From NCBI GenBank assembly GCA_018656855.1, contig JABHYP010000683.1, forward strand, positions 1 to 5,297: a stretch of DNA of 5,297 nucleotides. The letters are read 5' to 3'. Shown here in pieces: positions 1-5,297 of the stretch. Position numbers and translations under genes: made by a program. This stretch comes from Candidatus Latescibacterota bacterium. GTDB lineage: Bacteria > Latescibacterota > Latescibacteria > Latescibacterales > Latescibacteraceae. The notes beneath the pieces were generated by a model, which worked only from the letters and a program-made list of their open reading frames with translations, was not told where the DNA came from and ran no database searches. Within the stretch, counting starts at the first letter, position 1; the number at the start of each line of letters is the position of its first letter.

Positions 1-162
1 GACGCCCTTTTGACAAACTTTCACCTTCCGCGCTCAAGCCTACTCATGCTGGTGAGCGCATTCGCCGGGAGAGAGAATATACTCCATGCTTACAATGAGG
101 CGGTTAAAGAACGTTACAGGTTTTATTCATACGGCGATGCAATGCTGATTTTAAAAGATTAA
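1..162 (+). CDS. queA: QueA C-terminus, S-adenosylmethionine:tRNA ribosyltransferase-isomerase (5' truncated by window)
   Basis: The open frame from base 1 encodes the last 53 residues of QueA and ends with TAA at 160-162. QueA transfers and isomerises the ribosyl moiety of SAM onto 7-aminomethyl-deazaguanine in the wobble position of GUN-anticodon tRNAs, giving epoxyqueuosine in the cytoplasm. The visible part carries the family's conserved C-terminal signature: TNFHLPRSSLLMLVSAFAG near residues 5-23, then an A-Y-x-x-A-V segment and the terminal RYRFYSYGDAMLI block (residues 38-50). The protein ends three residues after that block, as normal for the family, so the 3' end looks intact. The N-terminus and the rest of the domain lie outside the window. 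The next gene starts 129 nt downstream on the same strand, so co-transcription is possible but not shown. The family call is confident from the motif; nothing can be said about the missing part. Confidence 0.93.
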   Translation, partial: DALLTNFHLPRSSLLMLVSAFAGRENILHAYNEAVKERYRFYSYGDAMLILKD

Positions 163-291
163 TAACAACCACTGATGAACACTGCTTTAAATTTTTTGAT
201 TAACACATAATTACATTAATATTTTTTTCTTTTTGCGTCTTAGCACGAGAACTTAAGGAATTAAAGCGCCAGATTAATTACGGAGTGAATT
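163..291 (+). other. AT-rich intergenic gap between queA and ispD, possible promoter region
   Basis: This 129-nt gap has no credible coding frame. It is strongly AT-rich, with T-runs at 192-197, 222-228 and 230-234. No GC-rich stem precedes those runs, so I do not call a terminator for queA. A poor promoter-like pair can be drawn (TTGATT at 196-201 and TATTTT at 220-225, spacing 18), but such pairs arise easily in AT-rich DNA. The gap is the most natural place for a promoter of the ispD cluster because the genes downstream are tightly packed. The last bases carry the ispD ribosome binding site. No riboswitch or RNA gene fold was recognised. Confidence 0.4.
282..285 (+). promoter_or_regulatory. 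ispD ribosome binding site (GGAG) supporting a GTG start
   Basis: GGAG ends 6 nt before the GTG at 292-294. An in-frame TGA at 286-288 lies directly upstream, so no longer version of IspD is possible. The next in-frame ATG would remove the nucleotide-binding loop. GTG at 292 is therefore the start. Confidence 0.75.
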
Positions 292-996
292 GTGAGAGCA
301 TGGGCGGTTATAGCAGCCGGCGGAAGTGGAAGGAGAATGGAGACAAACATTTCCAAACAACTTCTTAAGCTTGATGGCGCAACCATACTTGAGCGAACAC
401 TGAAGCCGTTTATGAACAATTCGGGAATTGATGGCATCATCATTGTTGCAGCAGAGGAAATAATTGAGCATATTAACAGTATTATTTCCGCTTTTCCCAA
501 CGAATTAAAAAATATCTCCATCATAAAGGGAGGTTCTGAACGTCAGGATTCCGTATGGAACGGATTATGTGCTGTTCCCGATGATGTGGAAATTATAGTA
601 ATCCACGATGCGGTCCGGCCTTTTATAACCAGTAAACTAATAACCGAATGTATTGATTCTGCCTTTGAGCACGGAGCGGTAACTGTCATGCGTCCTCTCA
701 AGGAAACGGTGAAAGTCGTCTCAAACGGTGTGATTGTAAACACTCCCGACCGATCGTCATTATGGAGTACACAGACACCCCAGGCGTTCAGGACAGAACT
801 GATTTGTGAAGCACATTCACGGGCACGCGCTGAGGGTTTCACCGGAACCGATGACTGCATGCTTGTTGAACGTCTCGGACATCCTGTCCATATAATCGAA
901 GGTGATGATTTTAATATAAAAATTACAACACAGTCTGACATGAAAATTGCAGAGGTTATACTTAATTTCCTGGAAACAGGGAGGAAAAATGCTTAG
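292..996 (+). CDS. ispD: IspD, 2-C-methyl-D-erythritol 4-phosphate cytidylyltransferase
   Basis: IspD joins CTP and 2-C-methyl-D-erythritol 4-phosphate to form CDP-methylerythritol plus pyrophosphate, the third step of the non-mevalonate (MEP) isoprenoid pathway, in the cytoplasm. The 234-residue product has the usual length and a Rossmann-like nucleotidyltransferase fold. Visible motifs are the CTP-binding loop AAGGSGRRM (residues 8-16) with R15 and K22, which match E. coli R20 and K27; GGSERQDSV (80-88); HDAVRP (105-110) with the metal-binding Asp D106; KETV near 137-140; DR at 153-154; and the C-terminal DFNIKIT block (206-212) with K210, matching E. coli K213. All expected catalytic residues are present. 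The start is GTG. The gene overlaps ispF by 8 nt, which suggests coupled translation. In some bacteria the two proteins are fused as IspDF, but here a TAG at 994-996 and a different frame keep them separate. IspE, the intervening enzyme, is not in the window. Confidence 0.97.
   Translation: MRAWAVIAAGGSGRRMETNISKQLLKLDGATILERTLKPFMNNSGIDGIIIVAAEEIIEHINSIISAFPNELKNISIIKGGSERQDSVWNGLCAVPDDVEIIVIHDAVRPFITSKLITECIDSAFEHGAVTVMRPLKETVKVVSNGVIVNTPDRSSLWSTQTPQAFRTELICEAHSRARAEGFTGTDDCMLVERLGHPVHIIEGDDFNIKITTQSDMKIAEVILNFLETGRKNA
978..984 (+). promoter_or_regulatory. ispF ribosome binding site (AGGGAGG) inside the end of ispD
   Basis: A strong purine-rich Shine-Dalgarno site lies within the last codons of ispD, 4 nt before ATG 989-991. 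It decides the ispF start. An upstream in-frame ATG at 947 would add 14 residues with no family counterpart and would lengthen the overlap with ispD. Confidence 0.8.
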
Positions 997-1468
997 AATC
1001 GGTCACGGTTATGACGCTCACAGGCTTGTCGAGAGAAGAAAATTAATCCTGGGCGGGGTTGAAATACCTCACAGCACCGGTCTCATCGGGCACTCGGATG
1101 CCGATGTATTATCACATGCTGTGGGACTTGCTCTGCTTGGAGCTATGAGGCTTGGCGACCTCGGAGATAATTTCCCCAGTTCTGATCCCGCCTACAAAGA
1201 TATCAGCTCCCTTGAAATCCTCAGGCGCATTGCCGGTATGATCAGAGACGGAAATGGAGAAATACAATCGATAGATTCGACTATAGTCGCCCAGAAACCC
1301 AGATTAACACCTTATAAGGATCAGATGATAACAAACATGGCACAAGCGCTTGACATTTCAAAATCCTTTATATCTGTCAAGGCAACAACCACCGAAAAAA
1401 TGGGATTTGTCGGACGACAGGAAGGCATTGAAGCTTATGGAGTCTGCATTATAGAGGTGATTTCGTGA
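989..1468 (+). CDS. ispF: IspF, 2-C-methyl-D-erythritol 2,4-cyclodiphosphate synthase
   Basis: IspF cyclises CDP-methylerythritol 2-phosphate to methylerythritol 2,4-cyclodiphosphate with release of CMP, the fifth MEP-pathway step. The family is a zinc-dependent homotrimer in the cytoplasm. The 159-residue product matches the usual length of about 160. It opens with the diagnostic RIGHGYDAH (residues 3-11), in which D9 and H11 are zinc ligands; the third ligand is H43 in LSHA. The GHSDAD segment (34-39) with H35, the GDLGDNFP block (56-63, with D57), AQKPRL (101-106) and the KATTTEKMGF motif (131-140), which forms the cytidine pocket, are all present. The chosen ATG has a strong Shine-Dalgarno site and places the RIGHG motif at residue 3, as in E. 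coli. The gene overlaps ispD by 8 nt and ddl by 1 nt. I see no truncation or missing active-site residue. Confidence 0.97.
   Translation: MLRIGHGYDAHRLVERRKLILGGVEIPHSTGLIGHSDADVLSHAVGLALLGAMRLGDLGDNFPSSDPAYKDISSLEILRRIAGMIRDGNGEIQSIDSTIVAQKPRLTPYKDQMITNMAQALDISKSFISVKATTTEKMGFVGRQEGIEAYGVCIIEVIS
1454..1460 (+). promoter_or_regulatory. ddl ribosome binding site (GAGGTGA) inside the end of ispF
   Basis: GAGGTGA lies 7 nt before ATG 1468-1470 and only 4 nt before the alternative GTG at 1465-1467. The spacing favours the ATG, which overlaps the ispF stop as TGATG (stop-start, 1 nt shared). The GTG would add only one Met at the N-terminus. Confidence 0.7.
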
Positions 1469-2406
1469 TGAAAATTGCGGTATTTATGGGCGGCTCTTCA
1501 CCGGAACGTGAAGTTTCGCTTAACAGCGGAAAAGAAATAACAAAAGCCCTCAAGGCAAAAGGCCACATGGTTACTCCTTACGATGTAGAATGGAGAGGGA
1601 AACAGAATCTTTTCCTGGCAATTGAAGAGGTTTTCAATAATGCCACCGATGTTGTTTTTCTTGCGTTTCACGGTGATCTCGGGGAAAACGGCGGTATCCA
1701 GGGCGTACTCGAAGCGGTGGGACTGCCTTATACCGGCTCGGGCATCACGGCAAGCGCAATTGCAATGGACAAGGATATTTCAAAGAAATTGTTCACATTT
1801 AACGATGTTGCCACAGCCGCATGGATTTGCGGAGACCGGGAGACTATTGATACTTCACTTGTCGAGCGGAAAACAGGGTATCCATGTATAGTTAAGCCGG
1901 CCGATTCTGGCTCGACTGTCGGATTGTCACTTGTGAACGAACCCTCCGAACTGCCCTCTGCAATAGATATAGCTTCGAAATATTCAGGCATGATAATGGT
2001 CGAATCATACATTTCCGGCTGCGAACTGACAGTCCCTGTTCTCGGCAGCAATGCTCTGCCGGTCATTGAAATAAGGCCTTCACATAAGATATACGATTAT
2101 GAGTGCAAATACACGCCGGGGATGACCGAATACTTCGTCCCCGCACCGATTACGGAAGAACTTGCTTCAGAGCTAAAGTCTATTGCCATGAAGGTTTTCA
2201 ATATACTTGGATTACGTGATATCGCTCGTATTGATTTCCGGCTCGATTCAAACGGGAGGCCGCTGTGTTTTGAAGCAAACACACTTCCTGGAATGACATC
2301 CACAAGCCTTGTACCAAAATCCGCACAGGCAGCCGGTATTGATTTCCCTGAATTGGTAACCCGTATCGCTGAAATGGCGTATCAGCGGCGGCATCAGCAT
2401 AAATAA
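1468..2406 (+). CDS. ddl: Ddl, D-alanine--D-alanine ligase
   Basis: Ddl is an ATP-grasp enzyme that joins two D-alanines to give the D-Ala-D-Ala end of the peptidoglycan stem peptide; MurF then attaches it. The 312-residue product has normal length. Domain order: N-terminal domain with MGGSSPEREVSL (residues 7-18; E13 matches E. coli DdlB E15), HGDLGENGGIQG and LPYTGSG (68-92); central ATP-grasp domain with IVKPADSGSTVG (141-152; S149 matches DdlB S150); and C-terminal domain with YDYECKY (209-215), ARIDFRLD (253-260) and FEANTLPGMT (268-277). R254, D256, E269 and N271 match the R/D/E/N catalytic and Mg-binding set. Y215 matches DdlB Y216, the tyrosine of D-Ala-D-Ala ligases, so a VanA-like D-lactate ligase is unlikely. 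The start could be GTG 1465, adding one residue. Stop-start overlap with ispF suggests coupled translation, which is uncommon because ddl often sits in mur/fts clusters. Confidence 0.96.
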   Translation: MKIAVFMGGSSPEREVSLNSGKEITKALKAKGHMVTPYDVEWRGKQNLFLAIEEVFNNATDVVFLAFHGDLGENGGIQGVLEAVGLPYTGSGITASAIAMDKDISKKLFTFNDVATAAWICGDRETIDTSLVERKTGYPCIVKPADSGSTVGLSLVNEPSELPSAIDIASKYSGMIMVESYISGCELTVPVLGSNALPVIEIRPSHKIYDYECKYTPGMTEYFVPAPITEELASELKSIAMKVFNILGLRDIARIDFRLDSNGRPLCFEANTLPGMTSTSLVPKSAQAAGIDFPELVTRIAEMAYQRRHQHK

Positions 2407-2478
2407 GCTCTCAAACTCGTGAGCAGCAGAGACATTGACTTTCAATTGAATAGAGAAAACCGATCATGCCGCAAACCT

Positions 2479-2487
2479 AAAAGGAAG
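2479..2487 (+). promoter_or_regulatory. cysS ribosome binding site (AAAAGGAAG)
   Basis: A purine-rich AAGGA core ends 9-11 nt before ATG 2497-2499, slightly long but acceptable. The alternative in-frame GTG at 2419 has no Shine-Dalgarno-like sequence before it. This supports the shorter CysS. Confidence 0.55.
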
Positions 2488-2496
2488 CACAGAAAA

Positions 2497-3924
2497 ATGA
2501 CACTGAAAGTGTACAATACATTTACCCGTAAGAAAGAAGATTTTGTCCCTCTGCACGATAACCGGGTTAATTTTTATTCATGCGGTCCCACTGTGTATGA
2601 TTATTTCCACATAGGCAACGCCAGACCGCTCATCATGTTCGATGTATTCAGACGGTACCTTGAATACAGCGGATACGAAGTTAACTATATCGTTAACATA
2701 ACAGATATCGATGATAAAATCATCAATCGCGCTATTGAGGAAGGTGTCGATTTCAAGGATATCACCTGTAAATACACCGACGCTTTCTATGAGGATTGTG
2801 AAAAACTCGGAATCCGTCCCGCCACGGTTCATCCGCGGGCAACCGAATTCATTGATGATATGCAAAAACTCATCCTGCGCCTGCTCGAAAACGGCCATGC
2901 GTACGAGATCGATGGAGATGTGTATTTCGATATTAAATCTTTCAACGGGTATGGGAAACTTTCAGGGCGAGATATCGAACAGATGCAGGCTGGGGCACGA
3001 GTGGATGTAAACGACCAGAAGAAAAATCCGTTTGACTTCGCACTCTGGAAGGCTGCAAAGCCCGGCGAACCTTCCTGGGACAGCCCCTGGGGGCAAGGAA
3101 GACCCGGATGGCATATCGAATGTTCCGTGATGGCTATGCATTATGCAGGAGATACGCTTGATATTCACGCCGGAGGGCAGGACCTCATCTTTCCACACCA
3201 CGAAAACGAAATCGCTCAATCCGAAGCCGCAACCGGAAAGCCTTTTACAAAGTACTGGTTGCACAACGGCTTTCTGGATATCGAAGGGAAAAAGATGTCC
3301 AAGTCGCTCGGTAATTTTCTTATAATCAACGACATTCTCAAGAAATATGAATCCGCGGCAATCAGGGTCTTTTTCCTCCTGAAGCACTATCGCTCGCCAA
3401 TTGACTTTTCCGAGGAACGCATACAGGAAGCAAAGGCTGCCCTCGATCGTTTGAGGAATGCTTATGCAAAAATAACGCGTGTGATAAAAAAAAGTGAAAA
3501 AGCTCCGTCAGACAATCCTGCGAACCTAACGGCAACCGAAGTGATCCATTTAAAACAGAATAAAACTGCAATAATCGAATCTATGAACGATGATTTTAAT
3601 ACTGCTAAAGCGATGGGACACCTGTTCGATATTGCAAAAATTGTCAACTCGATCGACGAAAACGCAGAAACTTCGCTTGTAATTTTACAGGAGGCGAAAG
3701 AGATTTTGGATACTCTCGGATCAGATGTGTTCGGTATCGTTTTTGAAAGTACCGCCCAAACCGACAGCATGGTCGATGAACTCGTACAGCTTCTTATAGA
3801 ATTGCGGGCCAAAGCGCGAAAGGAGAAAAACTGGGAGCTTTCCGACCTTATCAGGAACAGACTAAAGGAAATCGGGATAACGTTCGAAGATCGTCAGGAT
3901 GGGACTACGTGGAAGTTTGGATAA
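2497..3924 (+). CDS. cysS: CysS, cysteinyl-tRNA synthetase
   Basis: CysRS is a class I aminoacyl-tRNA synthetase that charges tRNA-Cys with cysteine using ATP, in the cytoplasm. The 475-residue product is close to the family norm (E. coli 461). It begins with the canonical LKVYNTFTRKKEDF. Catalytic motifs are HIGN (residues 38-41, the HIGH element) and KMSKS (266-270). The four ligands of the active-site zinc are C29, C209, H234 and E238, at or within one position of their E. coli numbers. Other conserved blocks are NITDIDDKI (67-75), QAGARVDV (164-171), GRPGWHIECS (201-210) and FPHHENEIAQS (232-242). The helical DALR/anticodon-binding region follows, including DDFNTA (365-370), and the protein ends with the typical DGTTWKFG. 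The C-terminal half rules out the shorter mycothiol ligase MshC. An in-frame GTG at 2419 would add 26 mostly polar, basic residues with no family counterpart, so I chose ATG 2497. It lies 90 nt after ddl with no visible terminator between, so it is probably in the same operon. Confidence 0.96.
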   Translation: MTLKVYNTFTRKKEDFVPLHDNRVNFYSCGPTVYDYFHIGNARPLIMFDVFRRYLEYSGYEVNYIVNITDIDDKIINRAIEEGVDFKDITCKYTDAFYEDCEKLGIRPATVHPRATEFIDDMQKLILRLLENGHAYEIDGDVYFDIKSFNGYGKLSGRDIEQMQAGARVDVNDQKKNPFDFALWKAAKPGEPSWDSPWGQGRPGWHIECSVMAMHYAGDTLDIHAGGQDLIFPHHENEIAQSEAATGKPFTKYWLHNGFLDIEGKKMSKSLGNFLIINDILKKYESAAIRVFFLLKHYRSPIDFSEERIQEAKAALDRLRNAYAKITRVIKKSEKAPSDNPANLTATEVIHLKQNKTAIIESMNDDFNTAKAMGHLFDIAKIVNSIDENAETSLVILQEAKEILDTLGSDVFGIVFESTAQTDSMVDELVQLLIELRAKARKEKNWELSDLIRNRLKEIGITFEDRQDGTTWKFG

Positions 3925-3944
3925 TACCAAAAATAACAAAAATG

Positions 3945-3975
3945 TAGGGGACAATTAATGAATTACCCCTATTTT
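3945..3975. terminator. Stem-loop after cysS, possible weak terminator
   Basis: TAGGGG (3945-3950) pairs with CCCCTA (3966-3971). A second inner stem AATT/AATT (3953-3956 with 3961-3964) closes an AATG loop across a small internal bulge. On the plus strand the stem is followed only by TTTTG. On the minus strand it is followed by a spaced T-rich tract. It starts 21 nt after the cysS stop. The 6-bp outer stem and short T-run make it weaker than the hairpin at 4016-4042. Confidence 0.45.
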
Positions 3976-4015
3976 GCTTCATTGTGTAGAACACGTGTTT
4001 AATAGAGACAAAAAT

Positions 4016-4049
4016 AAAAGGGCAGCTTATAACTGCCCTTTTTATTTTT
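4016..4049. terminator. Bidirectional rho-independent terminator between convergent cysS and secDF
   Basis: AAAAGGGCAG (4016-4025) pairs perfectly over 10 bp with CTGCCCTTTT (4033-4042) around a 7-nt loop. On the plus strand the 3' arm continues into a T-rich tail through 4049. On the minus strand the other arm runs into a matching T-rich tail (complement of the A-run at 4008-4014 and 4016-4019). It can therefore stop transcripts from both directions: cysS, whose stop is 92 nt upstream, and secDF, whose stop is about 25 nt away on the other side. Confidence 0.88.
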
Positions 4050-4066
4050 GTGATAAACAGAACCTT

Positions 4067-5297
4067 TTACCGTTTATTCGCCAGTTTTTTCGCAGTTGAT
4101 ACATACCATTCGGCAAGGAGAGGCGTCGCCACGAAAATTGATGAATAGGTACCGACAACAACTCCAACCAGCAATGCAAACGAGAAATCATGTATCACTG
4201 CACCGCCGAAGAAGAAAAGTGAAAGCACGGTAAGAAACGTCGTAAACGAGGTTATGACCGTACGGCCCAGTGTCTCGTTAACCGATGTGTTCAGTGTTTC
4301 AAGGTAACCCTCTTTCATACCTCCACGCAGCTTCTCGCGGATTCTGTCAAAAACCACAATCGTATCATTAAGCGAATACCCGACTATGGTCAGAAGCGCG
4401 GCAATAATGGTAAGCGAAATTTCTTTATTGAGAATCGAGAACAAGCCGACTGTGATCAATATGTCGTGAACGAGCGCAAGTATGGCGCCAATTGAATACT
4501 TAAACTCGAACCTGATGGTAATATAGATAACCAGTACCAAGAGCGACATCATGATAGCCCAGAAAGCCTGTCCCTTAAGTTCAATTCCGATACTCGGGCC
4601 AACCTGTTCCTCGCGTAAAATCCACAGGCTCTCATCCGCAGGTATCTTATCTTCTAACCTGTTTCTCAATGACTCCTTAACCTTTAAAGAAGTTTCAGAC
4701 ATATTGCCGACATCCACAATACGAATTAGAACATCCTTTTTTTCTTTACCGATAAACTTAATTTCGCTGGTGGTAAGATTCATATCCGCGATGTCCACAT
4801 CTCCGAGCGCCTCCCTGATATCATCAATCTCAACAGGCTTTTCAAAATGCAGTTCGATAAGGTTTCCACCAAGAAAATCAATAGAATACTTTGGGCCGCC
4901 GTGAATAGCAAGCGAAACGAGGCCCACAAGAATTATGATTCCTGATATAACAAATCCCTTTTTACGAAAATCGATAAAACGAAACTTTGAGTTAACAAAA
5001 GGCGCCAGGTATCCTATCGACCTTTTTGACAAATTTACCTTGTGAGTGATAATATCAAAAACGATTTTTGTCATGACCAAAGCTGTGAAAACACTTGCTA
5101 CGATACCTACCATAAGGGTAAGTGCAAATCCCTTGATCGGACCTGTCCCAAAATTATAAAGTATAATCGCGGTGAGAAATGTTGTGATGTTCGAATCAAG
5201 AATAGTCCATCTAGCTCGCTGGTAACCGTTTGATACCGCAACTCGTGTGGTGTTTCCAAGTCTCAACTCCTCACGTATACGCTCGAATATCAACACA
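4067..5297 (-). CDS. secDF: SecDF fusion: end of SecD joined in frame to complete SecF (5' truncated by window)
   Basis: SecD and SecF are inner-membrane RND-family partners of SecYEG that use the proton-motive force to help pull secreted proteins out on the far side of the membrane. The visible 409-codon frame enters from the window edge and ends with TAA (complement of 4067-4069). Residues 2-14 (LIFERIREELRLG) and about 32-82 (ILDSNITT, FGTGPIKGFALTL, two membrane segments) are the SecD C-terminus. A roughly 30-residue linker leads without a stop into SecF: TM1 about 114-132, the extracytoplasmic domain with DFLGGNLIELHF (140-151) and VGPSIGIELKG (232-242), then five membrane segments to about 396. 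YSLNDTIVVFDRIREKLR (307-324) and NETLGRTVITSFTTF (340-354) are SecF hallmarks. D311 and R345 probably match the Asp and Arg of the proton path known from Thermus SecDF; that is inference. The SecD N-terminus is outside the window. A separate SecF made from an internal TTG cannot be excluded. Confidence 0.92.
   Translation of the reverse strand, partial: VLIFERIREELRLGNTTRVAVSNGYQRARWTILDSNITTFLTAIILYNFGTGPIKGFALTLMVGIVASVFTALVMTKIVFDIITHKVNLSKRSIGYLAPFVNSKFRFIDFRKKGFVISGIIILVGLVSLAIHGGPKYSIDFLGGNLIELHFEKPVEIDDIREALGDVDIADMNLTTSEIKFIGKEKKDVLIRIVDVGNMSETSLKVKESLRNRLEDKIPADESLWILREEQVGPSIGIELKGQAFWAIMMSLLVLVIYITIRFEFKYSIGAILALVHDILITVGLFSILNKEISLTIIAALLTIVGYSLNDTIVVFDRIREKLRGGMKEGYLETLNTSVNETLGRTVITSFTTFLTVLSLFFFGGAVIHDFSFALLVGVVVGTYSSIFVATPLLAEWYVSTAKKLANKR

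Noticed and set aside
192..234. T-runs after queA as a rho-independent terminator
   Set aside because: No GC-rich inverted repeat precedes the runs; only weak AT pairing is possible.
947..988. Longer IspF starting at ATG 947
   Set aside because: The extra 14 residues have no family counterpart, and ATG 989 has a strong ribosome site and matches the canonical N-terminus.
2441..2450. Perfect 10-bp palindrome TTCAATTGAA in the ddl-cysS gap, considered as an operator
   Set aside because: About five perfect 10-bp palindromes are expected by chance in a window this size. It is a single copy and does not extend further.
2435..2470. TTGACT at 2435-2440 as the -35 box of a cysS promoter
   Set aside because: No acceptable -10 hexamer lies 16-18 nt downstream; the bases there are AC- and GA-rich.
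2407..2496. T-box or other riboswitch controlling cysS
   Set aside because: The gap is only 90 nt, has no T-box core sequence that I can recognise and no terminator/antiterminator pair.
2962..3387. 141-codon minus-strand open frame opposite cysS, and similar antisense frames at 543-941 and 1728-2066
   Set aside because: They lie wholly opposite well-conserved genes, have no recognisable domains, and follow from the codon bias of the real genes.
3990..3999. Perfect palindrome AACACGTGTT in the convergent gap, considered as a protein-binding site
   Set aside because: It is expected by chance at this length and lies downstream of both genes, away from any start, so there is no regulatory context.
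1..5297. Search for a novel mobile, defence or repeat-based system
   Set aside because: Nearly all sequence is explained by well-known housekeeping genes with intact motifs. No direct repeat arrays, IS ends, att sites or orphan genes were seen.

Overview
The window is an ordinary bacterial housekeeping region. I found no mobile element, CRISPR array, RNA gene, defence locus or other accessory system on either strand. The MEP isoprenoid genes, the D-Ala-D-Ala ligase and the Sec translocase components indicate a bacterium with peptidoglycan. Composition is moderate and slightly AT-leaning by eye (not computed). Clear Shine-Dalgarno sites precede the forward genes. The window alone does not fix a phylum. 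A SecD-SecF fusion is known from Bacteroidota, Bacillus relatives and some other lineages, but strong Shine-Dalgarno sites are not typical of Bacteroidota. A less-studied lineage is possible, and this is inference only.

Layout: positions 1-162 hold the last 53 codons of queA (tRNA queuosine synthesis). A 129-nt AT-rich gap follows. Then comes a forward cluster: ispD (292-996), ispF (989-1468), ddl (1468-2406) and, after a 90-nt gap, cysS (2497-3924). ispD/ispF overlap by 8 nt and ispF/ddl by 1 nt, so those three are almost certainly one mRNA with coupled translation. cysS is probably in the same transcript. Positions 3925-4066 separate convergent genes and contain two stem-loops, the second a strong bidirectional terminator. 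From 4067 to the window end, on the minus strand, lies the C-terminal part of a SecDF protein: the end of SecD runs in frame into a complete SecF domain.

How the genes work together: IspD and IspF carry out steps 3 and 5 of the MEP pathway, which leads to the undecaprenyl lipid carrier. Ddl makes the D-Ala-D-Ala end of the peptidoglycan stem peptide. The cluster can therefore be read as supplying two inputs to lipid II, with CysS providing Cys-tRNA for translation. SecDF uses the proton-motive force to help export proteins and is transcribed separately, toward this cluster.

The points most worth a second look are the SecDF fusion with a possible internal re-start, and ddl coupled to ispDF. 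Neither amounts to an undescribed system.
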